Source of the DNA: JAKEFM01 sp035695825
GTDB taxonomy: Bacteria; Planctomycetota; UBA1135; JAKEFM01
Length of the DNA: 64,000 bases
Reading direction: 5' to 3'
Assembly (NCBI GenBank): GCA_035695825.1
Contig: DASRRH010000031.1
Span: forward strand, 1 to 64,000
Position numbers and translations under genes: made by a program. Below are positions 34,606 to 42,580 of this stretch, piece by piece; position 1 is the stretch's first letter, and every line of letters begins with the position of its first letter. A model generated the notes under the pieces. The model did not search any database. It had not been told where the DNA came from and saw only the letters and a program-made list of their open reading frames with translations.

Positions 34606-36261
34606 ATGTCCCCGCCGCTCGCCGAGGTCGCCGCACGGTTCGGCCTGCGGGGGGACGAGCTCGAGTTCCACGGCCCGCGGATGGCGAAGGTCTCCCTCGA
34701 GACCCTCGAGCGCGTCGCCGGGCGGCCGGCGGGGAAGTACGTCGTCGTCACCTCGATCACCCCGACCCCCTTCGGCGAGGGGAAGACGGTCCACACGATC
34801 GGAGTCGCGATGGCGCTCTGCGCCCTCGGCCGGCGCGCGATCTGCACCCTGCGCCAGCCCTCGACCGCCGTCGCGCTGGGGCTGAAGGGGGGCGGGACCG
34901 GGGGCGGACGGGCGCGGCTCGTCCCGGCCGAGGAGCTGAACCTCCACGCGACGGGGGACGCCCACGCCGTGGCGGCCGCGACGAACCTCCTCGCCGCGGC
35001 GATCGACGCCTCCCTCTTCCACGGGAATCGGCTCGGGATCGACCCCGAACGCATCCTCTGGCTCCGCTGCCTCGACGTGAACGACCGGGCGCTGCGCCGG
35101 ATCCGGATCGGGCTCGGCAAGGGGGGCGTCGTCCGGGAGACGGGCTTCGAGGCGACGGCGGCCTCGGAGACGATGGCCCTCCTCGCGCAGGCGACCTCCC
35201 TCGGGGACCTCCGCGAGCGGCTGCGCCGGATGGTCGTGGCCGAGACGCCGGCCGGGGACCCGGTCACGGCGCAGGACCTCGGGGCCGCAGGGGCGATGGC
35301 CGCGCTGCTGCGGGACGCGATCCGACCGACCGCCGTCCAGACGAGCGAGGGGACGCTCGCCCTCGTCCACGCGGGCCCGTTCGCGAACGTCGGGACGGGG
35401 AACTCCTCGGTGATCGCCGACCGGCTCGCGCTGCGCAGCGCCGAGTTCGTCGTGACGGAGTCGGGGTTCGGCGCGGACATGGGGGCGGAGAAGTGCTTCA
35501 ACCTAAAGTGCCGGGCGGGGGGGTTGCGCCCGGACGCGGCGCTGCTCGTCGCGACGGTGCGCGCCCTCAAGGTGCACGCCGGGAGGATCCCGGTCGTGCC
35601 GGGGCGGCCGCTCGACCCCGCCCTCGCGCGGCCCGACCCGGGCTCCGTCGCCGCCGGGTGCGGGAACCTCGAGAAGCAGATCGAGAACGTCCGCTTCCAC
35701 GGCGTGCCCGTCGTCGTCGCGATCAACCGCTTCCCGACCGACACGGAGGAGGAGATCGGGATCGTGCGGGAGCGGGCCCTCGCGGCGGGGGCCTGCGCCG
35801 CCGAGGTCTCCGACGTGTTCGCGCTCGGCTCGGAGGGGGCGCGGGGACTCGCCGAGGCGGTCGTCCGCGCCGCCGAGTCCCCCTCGGGCTTCCGCCACCT
35901 CTACCCCCTCGACCTTCCCCTGCGCGAGAAGGTCGTCCTCCTCGCCCGCCGCGTCTACGGCGCGGGGAGGGTCGTCTTCGGCGCGGGGGTGGAGGAGACA
36001 CTCGAGCGCTACGAGGGGAGGGGGTGGGGAAGGCTCCCCGTCTGCGTGGCGAAGACGCAGTGGTCCCTCTCCCACGACCCGAACCTCAAGGGGAGGCCGG
36101 AGGGGTTCGACTTTCCCATCGTCCACGTGCGCCCCTGCGTCGGCGCGGGCTACGTCACGGTCTTCGCGGGAGAGATCCTGACGATGCCCGGCCTCGGCTC
36201 GGACCCCTCCTTCCGCCGCGTCGACGTCGGCCCCGACGGCGCGATCCTCGGCCTCTCCTGA
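34606..36261 (+). CDS. fhs: Formate-tetrahydrofolate ligase
   Basis: 551 residues, the family's usual ~555. The P-loop reads TPFGEGKT (~50-57, after VVVTSITP), the substrate region GLKGGGTGGGRARLVP, and further conserved blocks are TGDAHAVAAATNLLAA, FANVGTGNSSVIAD, ESGFGADMGAEKCFNLKCR, GNLEKQIENVRFHGVPVVVAINRFP and AKTQWSLSHDPNLKGRP. It makes 10-formyl-THF from formate, THF and ATP for one-carbon metabolism. In the common family the first Gly-rich segment carries GGAAGGG; here it is GGGTGGG, a minor change. The frame is open for 5 kb upstream by GC bias only; the domain start fixes ATG 34606. Confidence 0.96.
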   Translation: MSPPLAEVAARFGLRGDELEFHGPRMAKVSLETLERVAGRPAGKYVVVTSITPTPFGEGKTVHTIGVAMALCALGRRAICTLRQPSTAVALGLKGGGTGGGRARLVPAEELNLHATGDAHAVAAATNLLAAAIDASLFHGNRLGIDPERILWLRCLDVNDRALRRIRIGLGKGGVVRETGFEATAASETMALLAQATSLGDLRERLRRMVVAETPAGDPVTAQDLGAAGAMAALLRDAIRPTAVQTSEGTLALVHAGPFANVGTGNSSVIADRLALRSAEFVVTESGFGADMGAEKCFNLKCRAGGLRPDAALLVATVRALKVHAGRIPVVPGRPLDPALARPDPGSVAAGCGNLEKQIENVRFHGVPVVVAINRFPTDTEEEIGIVRERALAAGACAAEVSDVFALGSEGARGLAEAVVRAAESPSGFRHLYPLDLPLREKVVLLARRVYGAGRVVFGAGVEETLERYEGRGWGRLPVCVAKTQWSLSHDPNLKGRPEGFDFPIVHVRPCVGAGYVTVFAGEILTMPGLGSDPSFRRVDVGPDGAILGLS

Positions 36262-36304
36262 GCGCTCCGGAGCCGGCCCCTGCGCTGCCGATACGGGGGG
36301 GGCC

Positions 36305-36694
36305 GTGGAATCTCCCTTTCCCTTCGACGCCCGGGAGTTCGTCCGCGTGGGAGTGCGCGTGCCCGTCCGTTTCCGCCTCCTCGAGGACGGGAAAGTCGAC
36401 GGTCCGACGCGCGAGGGGGTGACCCAGAACCTCTCGGCGGGGGGTCTCCTGATCCACGCCCGGTTCCCGGAGGAGAACGTCCTCGCGCGGGCCGTGCAGG
36501 GGCGGGCCGCGCTCGCCTTCGAGCTCGCGCTCCCCGAGGGGGGGCCCGACCCCGTCCGGGGGGTGGCGCGGGTCGTCTGGGCGGAGGCCGTCGGCGGAAC
36601 CGTGGAGGAGTGCCGGATGGGCGTGCGCTTCCGGGAGATGCTCGCACGCGACCGGGACCGGATCGTCGCCTTCGTCGTCCGGACCCTGGTGTGA
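36305..36694 (+). CDS. PilZ-domain protein
   Basis: 129 residues from GTG 36305. It has both c-di-GMP-binding signatures: R-x-x-x-R near the start (RVGVRVPVRFR) and N-x-S-x-x-G (QNLSAGGLLI, ~47-56). The remainder is the PilZ beta barrel, with GVARVVWAE and EECRMGVRFREM, and a closing helix. A stand-alone PilZ protein acts as a c-di-GMP receptor that changes the activity of a partner. It lies between fhs and a membrane protease, with a GATAC element about 15 bases upstream, so it is probably transcribed alone. Confidence 0.88.
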   Translation: MESPFPFDAREFVRVGVRVPVRFRLLEDGKVDGPTREGVTQNLSAGGLLIHARFPEENVLARAVQGRAALAFELALPEGGPDPVRGVARVVWAEAVGGTVEECRMGVRFREMLARDRDRIVAFVVRTLV

Positions 36695-36788
36695 CTCCGG
36701 GCGGCGCCCTCCTTTATTCCCGCGGGCCCGGCGCTAGAAAGAGAGCCGCCTCCGCCCTCGAAGGGGCGGAGCGTCCGGAGGTCAGCGA

Positions 36789-37532
36789 ATGTTCGGCTTC
36801 TTCGACCCCTACCAGCTCCTTTTCGCCCTCCCCGCCCTCGCCCTCGCTCTCTGGGCGCAGGCGAAGGTGAAGAGCGCGTTCGCGCGCTACTCGCAGGTGC
36901 GCACCCGCCGGGGCCTCACCGGCGCGCAGGCCGCCGCCGTCGTCGTCGCCTCGAGCGGGATGCAGGGGGTGAAGATCGAGCCGGTCGAAGGGGACCTCAC
37001 CGATCACTATGACCCTCGCACGCGGACGCTCCGGCTCTCCGAGTCGGTCTACGGGAGCGACTCGATCGCCGCGGTCGGGGTCGCCGCCCACGAGGCGGGG
37101 CACTCGATCCAGCACGCGCGCGCCTACTTCCCCCTCCAGGTCCGGAGCGCGTGGGTGCCGCTCGCGGGATTCGGGTCGAAGTTCTCCTTCCTCGTGATCC
37201 TCCTCGGGATCTTCCTCGGGCCCGTGCTCGGGACGAAACTCGTCGTCCCGCACCTCCAGGAGAAGATCGTGTGGGCCGGGATCGGCCTCTACGCCTTCGT
37301 CGTCGCCTTCACCCTGATCACGCTCCCGGTCGAGATCGACGCGAGCCGCCGGGCGGTCGCCGTCCTCACGCAGCAGGGGATCGTGTCGACGCCGGAGGAG
37401 GAGGAGGGGGTCCGGAAAGTCCTTCAGGCCGCCGCCCTCACGTACGTCGCGGCCGCGGCCGGCGCGATCCTGCAGCTCCTCTACCTGGTCCTCCGCTTCG
37501 GCGGGGGAGGCCGCTCGAACGACGAGTCGTAG
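36789..37532 (+). CDS. YugP-like membrane zinc metallopeptidase
   Basis: 247 residues. After one N-terminal span (YQLLFALPALALALWA), the zinc motif HEAGH is at about 100-104 (VAAHEAGHSIQHA), with the downstream metal-ligand region EIDASRRAVAVL. Two further spans lie at ~135-180 (FLVILLGIFLGPVLG, AGIGLYAFVVAF) and one at the C-terminus. This pattern matches the YugP/neutral zinc metallopeptidase 2 family of integral membrane peptidases. The substrates are unknown. A TAGAAA element at 36735-36740 lies about 50 bases upstream. Confidence 0.9.
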   Translation: MFGFFDPYQLLFALPALALALWAQAKVKSAFARYSQVRTRRGLTGAQAAAVVVASSGMQGVKIEPVEGDLTDHYDPRTRTLRLSESVYGSDSIAAVGVAAHEAGHSIQHARAYFPLQVRSAWVPLAGFGSKFSFLVILLGIFLGPVLGTKLVVPHLQEKIVWAGIGLYAFVVAFTLITLPVEIDASRRAVAVLTQQGIVSTPEEEEGVRKVLQAAALTYVAAAAGAILQLLYLVLRFGGGGRSNDES

Positions 37533-37557
37533 GCGCCGGGGGGGAAGGCGCCCGCGG

Positions 37558-37587
37558 TTGACGCCCGATCGCGGGGCTGCGGATACT
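37558..37587 (+). promoter_or_regulatory. Promoter of pgi
   Basis: TTGACG (37558-37563), 18 bases, GATACT (37582-37587). The -35 contains an in-frame TTG that could be misread as the pgi start. Confidence 0.6.
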
Positions 37588-37608
37588 CCGGTCCCTCTCC
37601 CCCCCCGC

Positions 37609-39009
37609 GTGGACGCCCGCCTCCGGTTCGACTTCAGCGGCTTCTCCTCCTCCCGGGTCGGGGAGGAGGGGCTGCATCCCGACGAGGTCGCGTCGTTCGA
37701 GGGTCGCGCCCTGCAGGAGCTGGCGCGTCTCGCCGACGAGCGGAGGGCCGGAACCCACCCCTACCTCGATCTCCCGTACCAGGACGCTTCGGTCGACGAG
37801 GTCCTCGCGATCGCCGAGGGGGTCCGGGCGCGGTTCCGGAACTTCGTCCTCCTCGGGATCGGCGGCTCGGCGCTCGGGAGCCGGATGCTCCACACGGCGC
37901 TCCGCGGCCCGAACTGGAACCTCGCGACGCCGAAGGGCCACCCGCGGCTCTTCGTCCTCGACAACGTCGACCCGGAGCACCTCGCCGAGATCCTCGACCT
38001 GTGCGACCCGCGGGAGACGTTCTTCGACGTGGTCTCGAAGTCCGGGGGGACGGCGGAGACGATCGCGCAGTTCCTCCTCGTGCGCGACCTCCTCGAGAGG
38101 AGCGTCGGACCCCGCCACGCCGAGCACCTCGTCGTCACGACCGATCCGGCGAGCGGGCCGCTCCGCGCGATCGCCGTCCGGGAGGGGTACCGCACGCTCC
38201 CCGCCCCGCCCGGGGTCGGCGGGCGATTCAGCGTCTTCTCCCCCGTCGGGCTCCTCTCCGCGGCCGCGACGGGGATCGACGTTCGGGCCTGCCTCCGGGG
38301 TGCGGCGGCGATGGACGCGCGCTGCAAGGTCGAGAGCCTCGAGCGAAACCCCGCCCTCTTCCACGCGAGCCTCCACTATCTCCTCCTCACGAAGCGCGCG
38401 AAGACGATCTTCGTCCAGTACGTCTACGCGGAGCGCCTGAAGGATCTCGGGGAGTGGACGCGACAGCTGATCGGGGAGTCCGTCGGCAAGCCCGCCTCCG
38501 GCGGGTTCGCGGGCGCGACGCCCGTCGTTTCGATCGGGGTCACCGACCAGCACAGCCAGCAGCAGCTCTACGTCGAGGGGCCGAAGGACAAGGCCTTCAC
38601 GATGATCGGGGCCGAGCGCTTCGCGCGGGACCTCCCGATCCCGCCGCGGTGGGGGGACCTCGCCGAGTTCGCGTACCTCGGGGGGAAAACCTTCGCGCAA
38701 CTCTTCGAGGCGGAGCGGGCGGGGACCGAGTTCGCCCTGCTCGAGGCGAGGCGGCCGACCTGCCGGATCACGTTCCCCTCCGTCTCGCCGGAGGCGATCG
38801 GCGAGTACGTCCACCTGATGGAAGTCGCCGTCGTCCTCCTCTGCCGGTTCCTCGGCGTCGACCCCTTCAACCAGCCGGGCGTCGAGTCGGCGAAGGACGC
38901 GACGCGCGCTCTCCTCGGCCGAGAGGGAACCGAGAAGCGTCGCGCGGAGATCGAGGCGCTCGCGAAGCGCGAGTCCCCTTGGAGGCTCGGAGGACCGTCC
39001 GGTCGCTGA
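37609..39009 (+). CDS. pgi: Glucose-6-phosphate isomerase
   Basis: 466 residues from GTG 37609. I prefer this to the TTG at 37558 because that TTG is part of a good -35 box and the protein before 37609 is not conserved-looking. The sugar-phosphate-binding SIS fold is clear: LLGIGGSALGSRMLHTAL, VSKSGGTAETIAQFLLVRD, RFSVFSPVGLLSAAATG. The PGI blocks IGESVGKPASGGFAGATPVVSIG and TDQHSQQQLYVEGPKDK are present. The length and motif spacing are those of the shorter, Gram-positive/Thermotoga-like PGI branch. It interconverts glucose-6-P and fructose-6-P. Confidence 0.94.
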   Translation: MDARLRFDFSGFSSSRVGEEGLHPDEVASFEGRALQELARLADERRAGTHPYLDLPYQDASVDEVLAIAEGVRARFRNFVLLGIGGSALGSRMLHTALRGPNWNLATPKGHPRLFVLDNVDPEHLAEILDLCDPRETFFDVVSKSGGTAETIAQFLLVRDLLERSVGPRHAEHLVVTTDPASGPLRAIAVREGYRTLPAPPGVGGRFSVFSPVGLLSAAATGIDVRACLRGAAAMDARCKVESLERNPALFHASLHYLLLTKRAKTIFVQYVYAERLKDLGEWTRQLIGESVGKPASGGFAGATPVVSIGVTDQHSQQQLYVEGPKDKAFTMIGAERFARDLPIPPRWGDLAEFAYLGGKTFAQLFEAERAGTEFALLEARRPTCRITFPSVSPEAIGEYVHLMEVAVVLLCRFLGVDPFNQPGVESAKDATRALLGREGTEKRRAEIEALAKRESPWRLGGPSGR

Positions 39010-39012
39010 CGC

Positions 39013-40845
39013 TTGAGGACGCGCGGGCTCGTCGCGGGTCTCGTCGGCGGCACGTTCGCTCTGGCGGCATGCATCCGCCCCGCGACCGCGCCGGGCGCTC
39101 GCTCGGAGCGGGGGGGACCGAAGGATCGCCCGGCCTCGGCCGCGCCGTCTGCTTCGTCGCCCTCGCCGACGATTCGATACGAGCTGGCCCACGACCCGAC
39201 CGCGGCCTGCTGGCGCGTGCGGTTGCGGGCGACCGGGATCGACGCCGCCGCGGGGGGGGTCCGCCTCGTGCTGGAGGACTGGGGGGAATGGACCGACGTG
39301 GATGCGTACTACCTCCGGGAGTTCCGCGTGCGCCCGAACGTGCGTCCGGACCCCGACTCGCGGAGCCGCTTCTCGCTCGACCCACCTCCGGACTGGGACG
39401 GCACGCTCGAGGCGGAGTACGTCCTTCCCCTTGCGCGCTCCGGCTCGCACGTCCAGCAGTCGAAGGGTCTCCTCCCCACGCACGACGACTGCGACGCCTC
39501 CGGCTTCTCGATCAACACGCTCTTCGACGTGTCGCAAGGCGAGAAGCGGCTCGACGCGGTGCGGACGATCCGCTTCGTCGCGCCCCCCGACGCGACGATC
39601 GCCACGGGCTGGGGGGGTGTCTCCACCGGCCTCCAGGAGGTGCGATTCCATCACCCCATCGACAACGTGCCGCTGGTTTTCGGGCGAGCGACAGGGCTCT
39701 CGACCGCGGAAGCCGACGGTTCCCTCTACGAGATCGCCCAGTTCGGTTCCGGCGCCGACCGGACCGCCGATGTGCTTCGCATCGCGCGGGCGCTCGTGCC
39801 GCTCTACGGCCGGCATGCGGGCCGTCGGTACGACGAGCCGGTCCGGCTCTTCCTCACGCCGCTCGCCTCCGGAGGGACGCACACGGACCATGGCTGCATC
39901 GTCGGCTATGCCGCCGACGAGCTCGACGCGGGCTTCCCCCCTGAGTCCATCCGCGTCGTCGCGCACGAGCTGTTCCACCACTGGCTCGGAGGTCTCCTCG
40001 ACCCTCCCGACGACGAATCGCTCGTCTGGCTCCACGAGGGCTTCACCGAATACTTCACGTACTGGCACGTCGCGGCGTCGGGACTGCTCGGCCGCGAGTG
40101 GTTCGCCGAGCGCCTGGCCGCGTCGGACGACCGCGCCCGGGAGTCGGAGGCGTTCGGTCGGGTCGCTTTCGCGGATCCGAAGGTTCGCTGGCGGGACGGG
40201 GACGGATCCAACGAGACGCTGGGGTACCAGGGGGGCGCGATGCTCGCGTTTTTCGCGGATCTCGAGCTTCGCCGCCAGGGTCGAGCCGGCCTCATGCAAC
40301 TCGTCGCCGACCTGTTGCGGGAGGGGGACGGGAGGCTCACCTTGCCCGCGTTCCGCGCGTGGATGGAGTCGCACGGGCTCGCCGCGTTCTATGCAAGCTA
40401 CGTGGCCCAGCCCGCGGCGCTGCCGAAGTTGGAGCCGGCGCTGCGCGAGATCGGCTTCGAGCCGTTCGAGCGCGAGGCGAACCTGACGTATCTCGGCATC
40501 CAGGTCGAGAGCGGGGACTCGCCCGGCAGGATCGTGGCCTTGGATCCGGACGGCCCGGCCGCGCGTGCCGGCTTCCCGGTCGGCGACCGGATCTTCGGCA
40601 CCTCCCCCACGCGCTCCCAACGACCTCGCGTCGCCGACCAGGTGACGACGCCCTACCGCTTCGGACTGAACCGGATCGCGACGGGGGCCAAGGTCGCGCA
40701 TCTCGACGTCCAGCGCGGCGGGGAAGAGCTCGTCTTGAGCATCGAGCCACGGATCATCCCGGGGGGGACCCGCACCGCGTATCGGGCGCGAGGCGAGGCG
40801 ACCGAACGCTTCTTCCGATACGACCCGGCGCAAGGCGTCCGCTGA
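39013..40845 (+). CDS. M61 glycyl-aminopeptidase-like lipoprotein with PDZ domain
   Basis: 610 residues from TTG 39013, four bases after pgi; no ATG or GTG exists before the signal. The N-terminus GLVGGTFALAACIRP is a lipoprotein signal (lipobox LAAC, Cys20), followed by a Pro/Ser-rich linker. The zinc site HELFH is at about 317-321 (VVAHELFHHW), with the third ligand Glu in VWLHEGFTEYFTYW (~341). These match the M61/gluzincin fold, and residues ~495-575 are a PDZ domain (GRIVALDPDGPAARAGFPVGD). It is probably a lipid-anchored metallopeptidase. Third codon positions look less GC-saturated than in pgi, a mild sign of separate origin. Confidence 0.82.
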   Translation: MRTRGLVAGLVGGTFALAACIRPATAPGARSERGGPKDRPASAAPSASSPSPTIRYELAHDPTAACWRVRLRATGIDAAAGGVRLVLEDWGEWTDVDAYYLREFRVRPNVRPDPDSRSRFSLDPPPDWDGTLEAEYVLPLARSGSHVQQSKGLLPTHDDCDASGFSINTLFDVSQGEKRLDAVRTIRFVAPPDATIATGWGGVSTGLQEVRFHHPIDNVPLVFGRATGLSTAEADGSLYEIAQFGSGADRTADVLRIARALVPLYGRHAGRRYDEPVRLFLTPLASGGTHTDHGCIVGYAADELDAGFPPESIRVVAHELFHHWLGGLLDPPDDESLVWLHEGFTEYFTYWHVAASGLLGREWFAERLAASDDRARESEAFGRVAFADPKVRWRDGDGSNETLGYQGGAMLAFFADLELRRQGRAGLMQLVADLLREGDGRLTLPAFRAWMESHGLAAFYASYVAQPAALPKLEPALREIGFEPFEREANLTYLGIQVESGDSPGRIVALDPDGPAARAGFPVGDRIFGTSPTRSQRPRVADQVTTPYRFGLNRIATGAKVAHLDVQRGGEELVLSIEPRIIPGGTRTAYRARGEATERFFRYDPAQGVR

Positions 40846-40878
40846 AGCGCAGGAGCTCCGGCCCCCGCGCCTTCAGCG
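40840..40878. terminator. Bidirectional hairpin terminator between convergent genes
   Basis: CGCTGAAG (40840-40847) pairs perfectly with CTTCAGCG (40871-40878), extended by three pairs across a one-base bulge. The stem includes the stop codons of both the M61 gene (plus) and the aldolase gene (minus). There is no T tract, as is usual at this GC content. Confidence 0.5.
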
Positions 40879-41697
40879 CGCGAGCGGGTAGGGGACCCCG
40901 TCCGGGCGCGGGCAGACCGGCCGCGCGCCGCAGTTCGTGCAGATCGTGTTCTTTCCGCCGATCCCGAGCTCGCGGCGGACCTCGAGGAGCTTTCCCACCT
41001 GCTCGGGGGCGAGCTCCCTCACCTGGCCGAGCGTGCGCGCCATCCAGGTGATGCGTGCCGTCTGCTCGACGACCTCGAGCCGCGTGAAGGCCTCCTCGAG
41101 GGTCCGGCCGAGCGTGATCGAGCCGTGGCGCTCGAGGAGGATCGCGTCCGAGCAGCGGAGGAGCTCGCGGACCGACTCGGGGAGCTCGTCCGTCCCGGGC
41201 GTCCCGTAGGGGGCCGTCGGGATCGTCCCGAGCGTGACGACGACCTCCGGGACCGTGCAGAGGGCGAGCGAGAGGCCCGCGATCGTGAACGCGACCGCCG
41301 TCGGGGGATGGGCGTGGACGACCGCGCGCACGTCGGGGCGCTCGCGGTAGGCGCAGAGGTGGAGGGAAAGCTCGCTCGAGGGGCGGCCGGGCCCACGGGG
41401 CGTGCCGTCGGGGGCGAGGCGGAGCAGTCTCAAGGGGTCGAGCGTCCCCTTGCCCGCGCCGGTCGGGGTGATGAGGAGGTCGCCGTCGGAGAGGCGCGCG
41501 CTCACGTTGCCGTCGGCCGAGGTGACGAAGCCCTTCGCGACCATCCGCGCGCAGATCGAGGCGATCTCGCGGCGGAGACGATCCTCCTCGTCGATCGGGG
41601 AGGGAGTCGGCGCGCGAGGGAGGCTCGAGCGCTCCGCGGGGGACGGGGCCGGGGGGGGCGCGGGGAGGAGCTCCCGCGGATCGAAGCGGGGGTTCAC
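40873..41697 (-). CDS. Class II aldolase/adducin-family protein, microcompartment-associated
   Basis: 274 residues. A Pro-rich N-terminal extension (~1-38) precedes the class II aldolase domain (~40-235): SADGNVSARLSDGDLLITPTG, the zinc ligands in VVHAHPPTAVAF, PYGTPGTDEL and the third His in LLERHGSITLG. The C-terminal ~35 residues end in a Cys cluster, CTNCGARPVCP. Enzymes of this family split L-fuculose-1-P or L-rhamnulose-1-P into DHAP and lactaldehyde. With three BMC-P shell genes in 4-base overlaps upstream, the planctomycete-type fucose/rhamnose microcompartment is the natural comparison. The N-terminal extension could be a targeting peptide, but this is inference. Confidence 0.87.
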   Translation of the reverse strand: MNPRFDPRELLPAPPPAPSPAERSSLPRAPTPSPIDEEDRLRREIASICARMVAKGFVTSADGNVSARLSDGDLLITPTGAGKGTLDPLRLLRLAPDGTPRGPGRPSSELSLHLCAYRERPDVRAVVHAHPPTAVAFTIAGLSLALCTVPEVVVTLGTIPTAPYGTPGTDELPESVRELLRCSDAILLERHGSITLGRTLEEAFTRLEVVEQTARITWMARTLGQVRELAPEQVGKLLEVRRELGIGGKNTICTNCGARPVCPRPDGVPYPLAR

Positions 41698-41993
41698 CGC
41701 GCGGTCGCGTCGTAGACGAGGCGCCGCTCGACCTCGACGAAGTCGACGACGCCGACGACGACGGTCTTCACCGGCGCGAGCGGGTCGCCGAGGAGATCCC
41801 GGGCGCTCGATCCCTCGTCGACGACGAGCACCCGGTCGCCGGCGCCGGCTCCCGCCCGGTCGACGCCGACGAGCGCTCTCCCCTTCGGCGTCCCGTCGGG
41901 GCGGAGCGGCCGCAGGAGCAGGAGCGTTCGCTCGTCGTAGGCGGGAGGGTGGACGGGCGCGACGACCGTCCCGATCACCTCGGCGAGGATCAA
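41694..41993 (-). CDS. BMC-P (EutN/CcmL) shell vertex protein 1
   Basis: 99 residues, the normal size of pentameric shell proteins. It starts MILAEVIGTVVAP, continues LLLLRPLRPDG, and has the core VGVDRAGAGAGDRVLVVDEGSSARDLLG, which matches the EutN/CcmL signature (D-x-V-G-A-G-x-G-E-x-V-L, then G-S-S-A-R). Pentamers of this family cap the vertices of bacterial microcompartments. Its stop overlaps the aldolase start by four bases and its start overlaps the second copy by four, so the three shell genes and the aldolase are translated as a chain. Confidence 0.9.
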   Translation of the reverse strand: MILAEVIGTVVAPVHPPAYDERTLLLLRPLRPDGTPKGRALVGVDRAGAGAGDRVLVVDEGSSARDLLGDPLAPVKTVVVGVVDFVEVERRLVYDATAR

Positions 41994-42286
41994 GGGCCAG
42001 GCTTCCGGCCGGCCGAGGGGTAGGGCCCCTCGACCTGCTCGACGTGGCCGACGATCGTCGCGTCGACGGGGACGAACCGCTCCGGGAGAGCGAGGGCCGC
42101 CTCTCGCCCGTCGACGAGGTGGACGAGGTCGCCCGTCCCCGACTGGGCGACGTCGCAGGCGACGAGCGCGGTGCCGGAGGCCGCGAGCGCCTCGTCGAGC
42201 GGCTGCACGAGAAGGAACTTCTCCCCCTCGAGCCCCTCGGCCCGTCGAACGGCGACCACCCGTCCGAGCACCCGCGCGAGGATCAT
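41990..42286 (-). CDS. BMC-P (EutN/CcmL) shell vertex protein 2
   Basis: 98 residues from ATG 42286 (MILARVLGRVVAVRR); the longer frame upstream overlaps the neighbouring gene and is not used. Core elements are KFLLVQPLDEA, LVACDVAQSGTGDLVHLVDGREAAL and VPVDATIVGHVEQVE. It is the most divergent of the three: the GSSAR motif is replaced by DGREA, so this copy may occupy a specialised position or bind a different partner in the vertex. Four-base overlaps on both sides. Confidence 0.87.
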   Translation of the reverse strand: MILARVLGRVVAVRRAEGLEGEKFLLVQPLDEALAASGTALVACDVAQSGTGDLVHLVDGREAALALPERFVPVDATIVGHVEQVEGPYPSAGRKPGP

Positions 42287-42579
42287 TCCCGCTCCTTGTC
42301 CCAGACGATCTCCCCGCCGACGTCCCAAGAGTCGACGATGGCCATGATCGTCGCGTCGGTCGGCCTCCCCTCCGTCGCCTTCGTCTGGCGGGCGGAGGAG
42401 CCGGTCGCGACGAGGACCATCTCGCGCAGCCCCGCGCCGACCGCGTCGACGGCGACCGTGTAGCCGTCGAGGGGCTTCCCCCTCGCGTCGCAGAGCTGGA
42501 CGACGAGGAGCTTCAGGCCCGTCATCTTCTCCTCCTTCTGCGTCGCGACGACGGTGCCGATCACGCGCCCGATCTGCAT
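42283..42579 (-). CDS. BMC-P (EutN/CcmL) shell vertex protein 3
   Basis: 98 residues from ATG 42579 (MQIGRVIGTVVATQKE), the most canonical of the three, with TGLKLLVVQLCDARG, VAVDAVGAGLREMVLVATGSSARQT and PTDATIMAIVDSWDV. This is the EutN/CcmL fold complete with the GSSAR loop. The start lies one base beyond the stop of the SurA-like foldase gene, and the stop overlaps copy 2 by four bases. Confidence 0.92.
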   Translation of the reverse strand: MQIGRVIGTVVATQKEEKMTGLKLLVVQLCDARGKPLDGYTVAVDAVGAGLREMVLVATGSSARQTKATEGRPTDATIMAIVDSWDVGGEIVWDKERE

Positions 42580-42580
42580 G

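Noticed and set aside
34499..34636. N-terminal extension of the MerR protein
   Set aside because: It would read through the promoter and adds Arg-rich sequence with no family counterpart; ATGATG at 34498 fits the domain start.
29647..36261. A 2204-codon open frame spanning several genes
   Set aside because: The frame is open only because stop codons are rare at this GC content; just the last 551 codons (fhs) have family motifs and natural composition.
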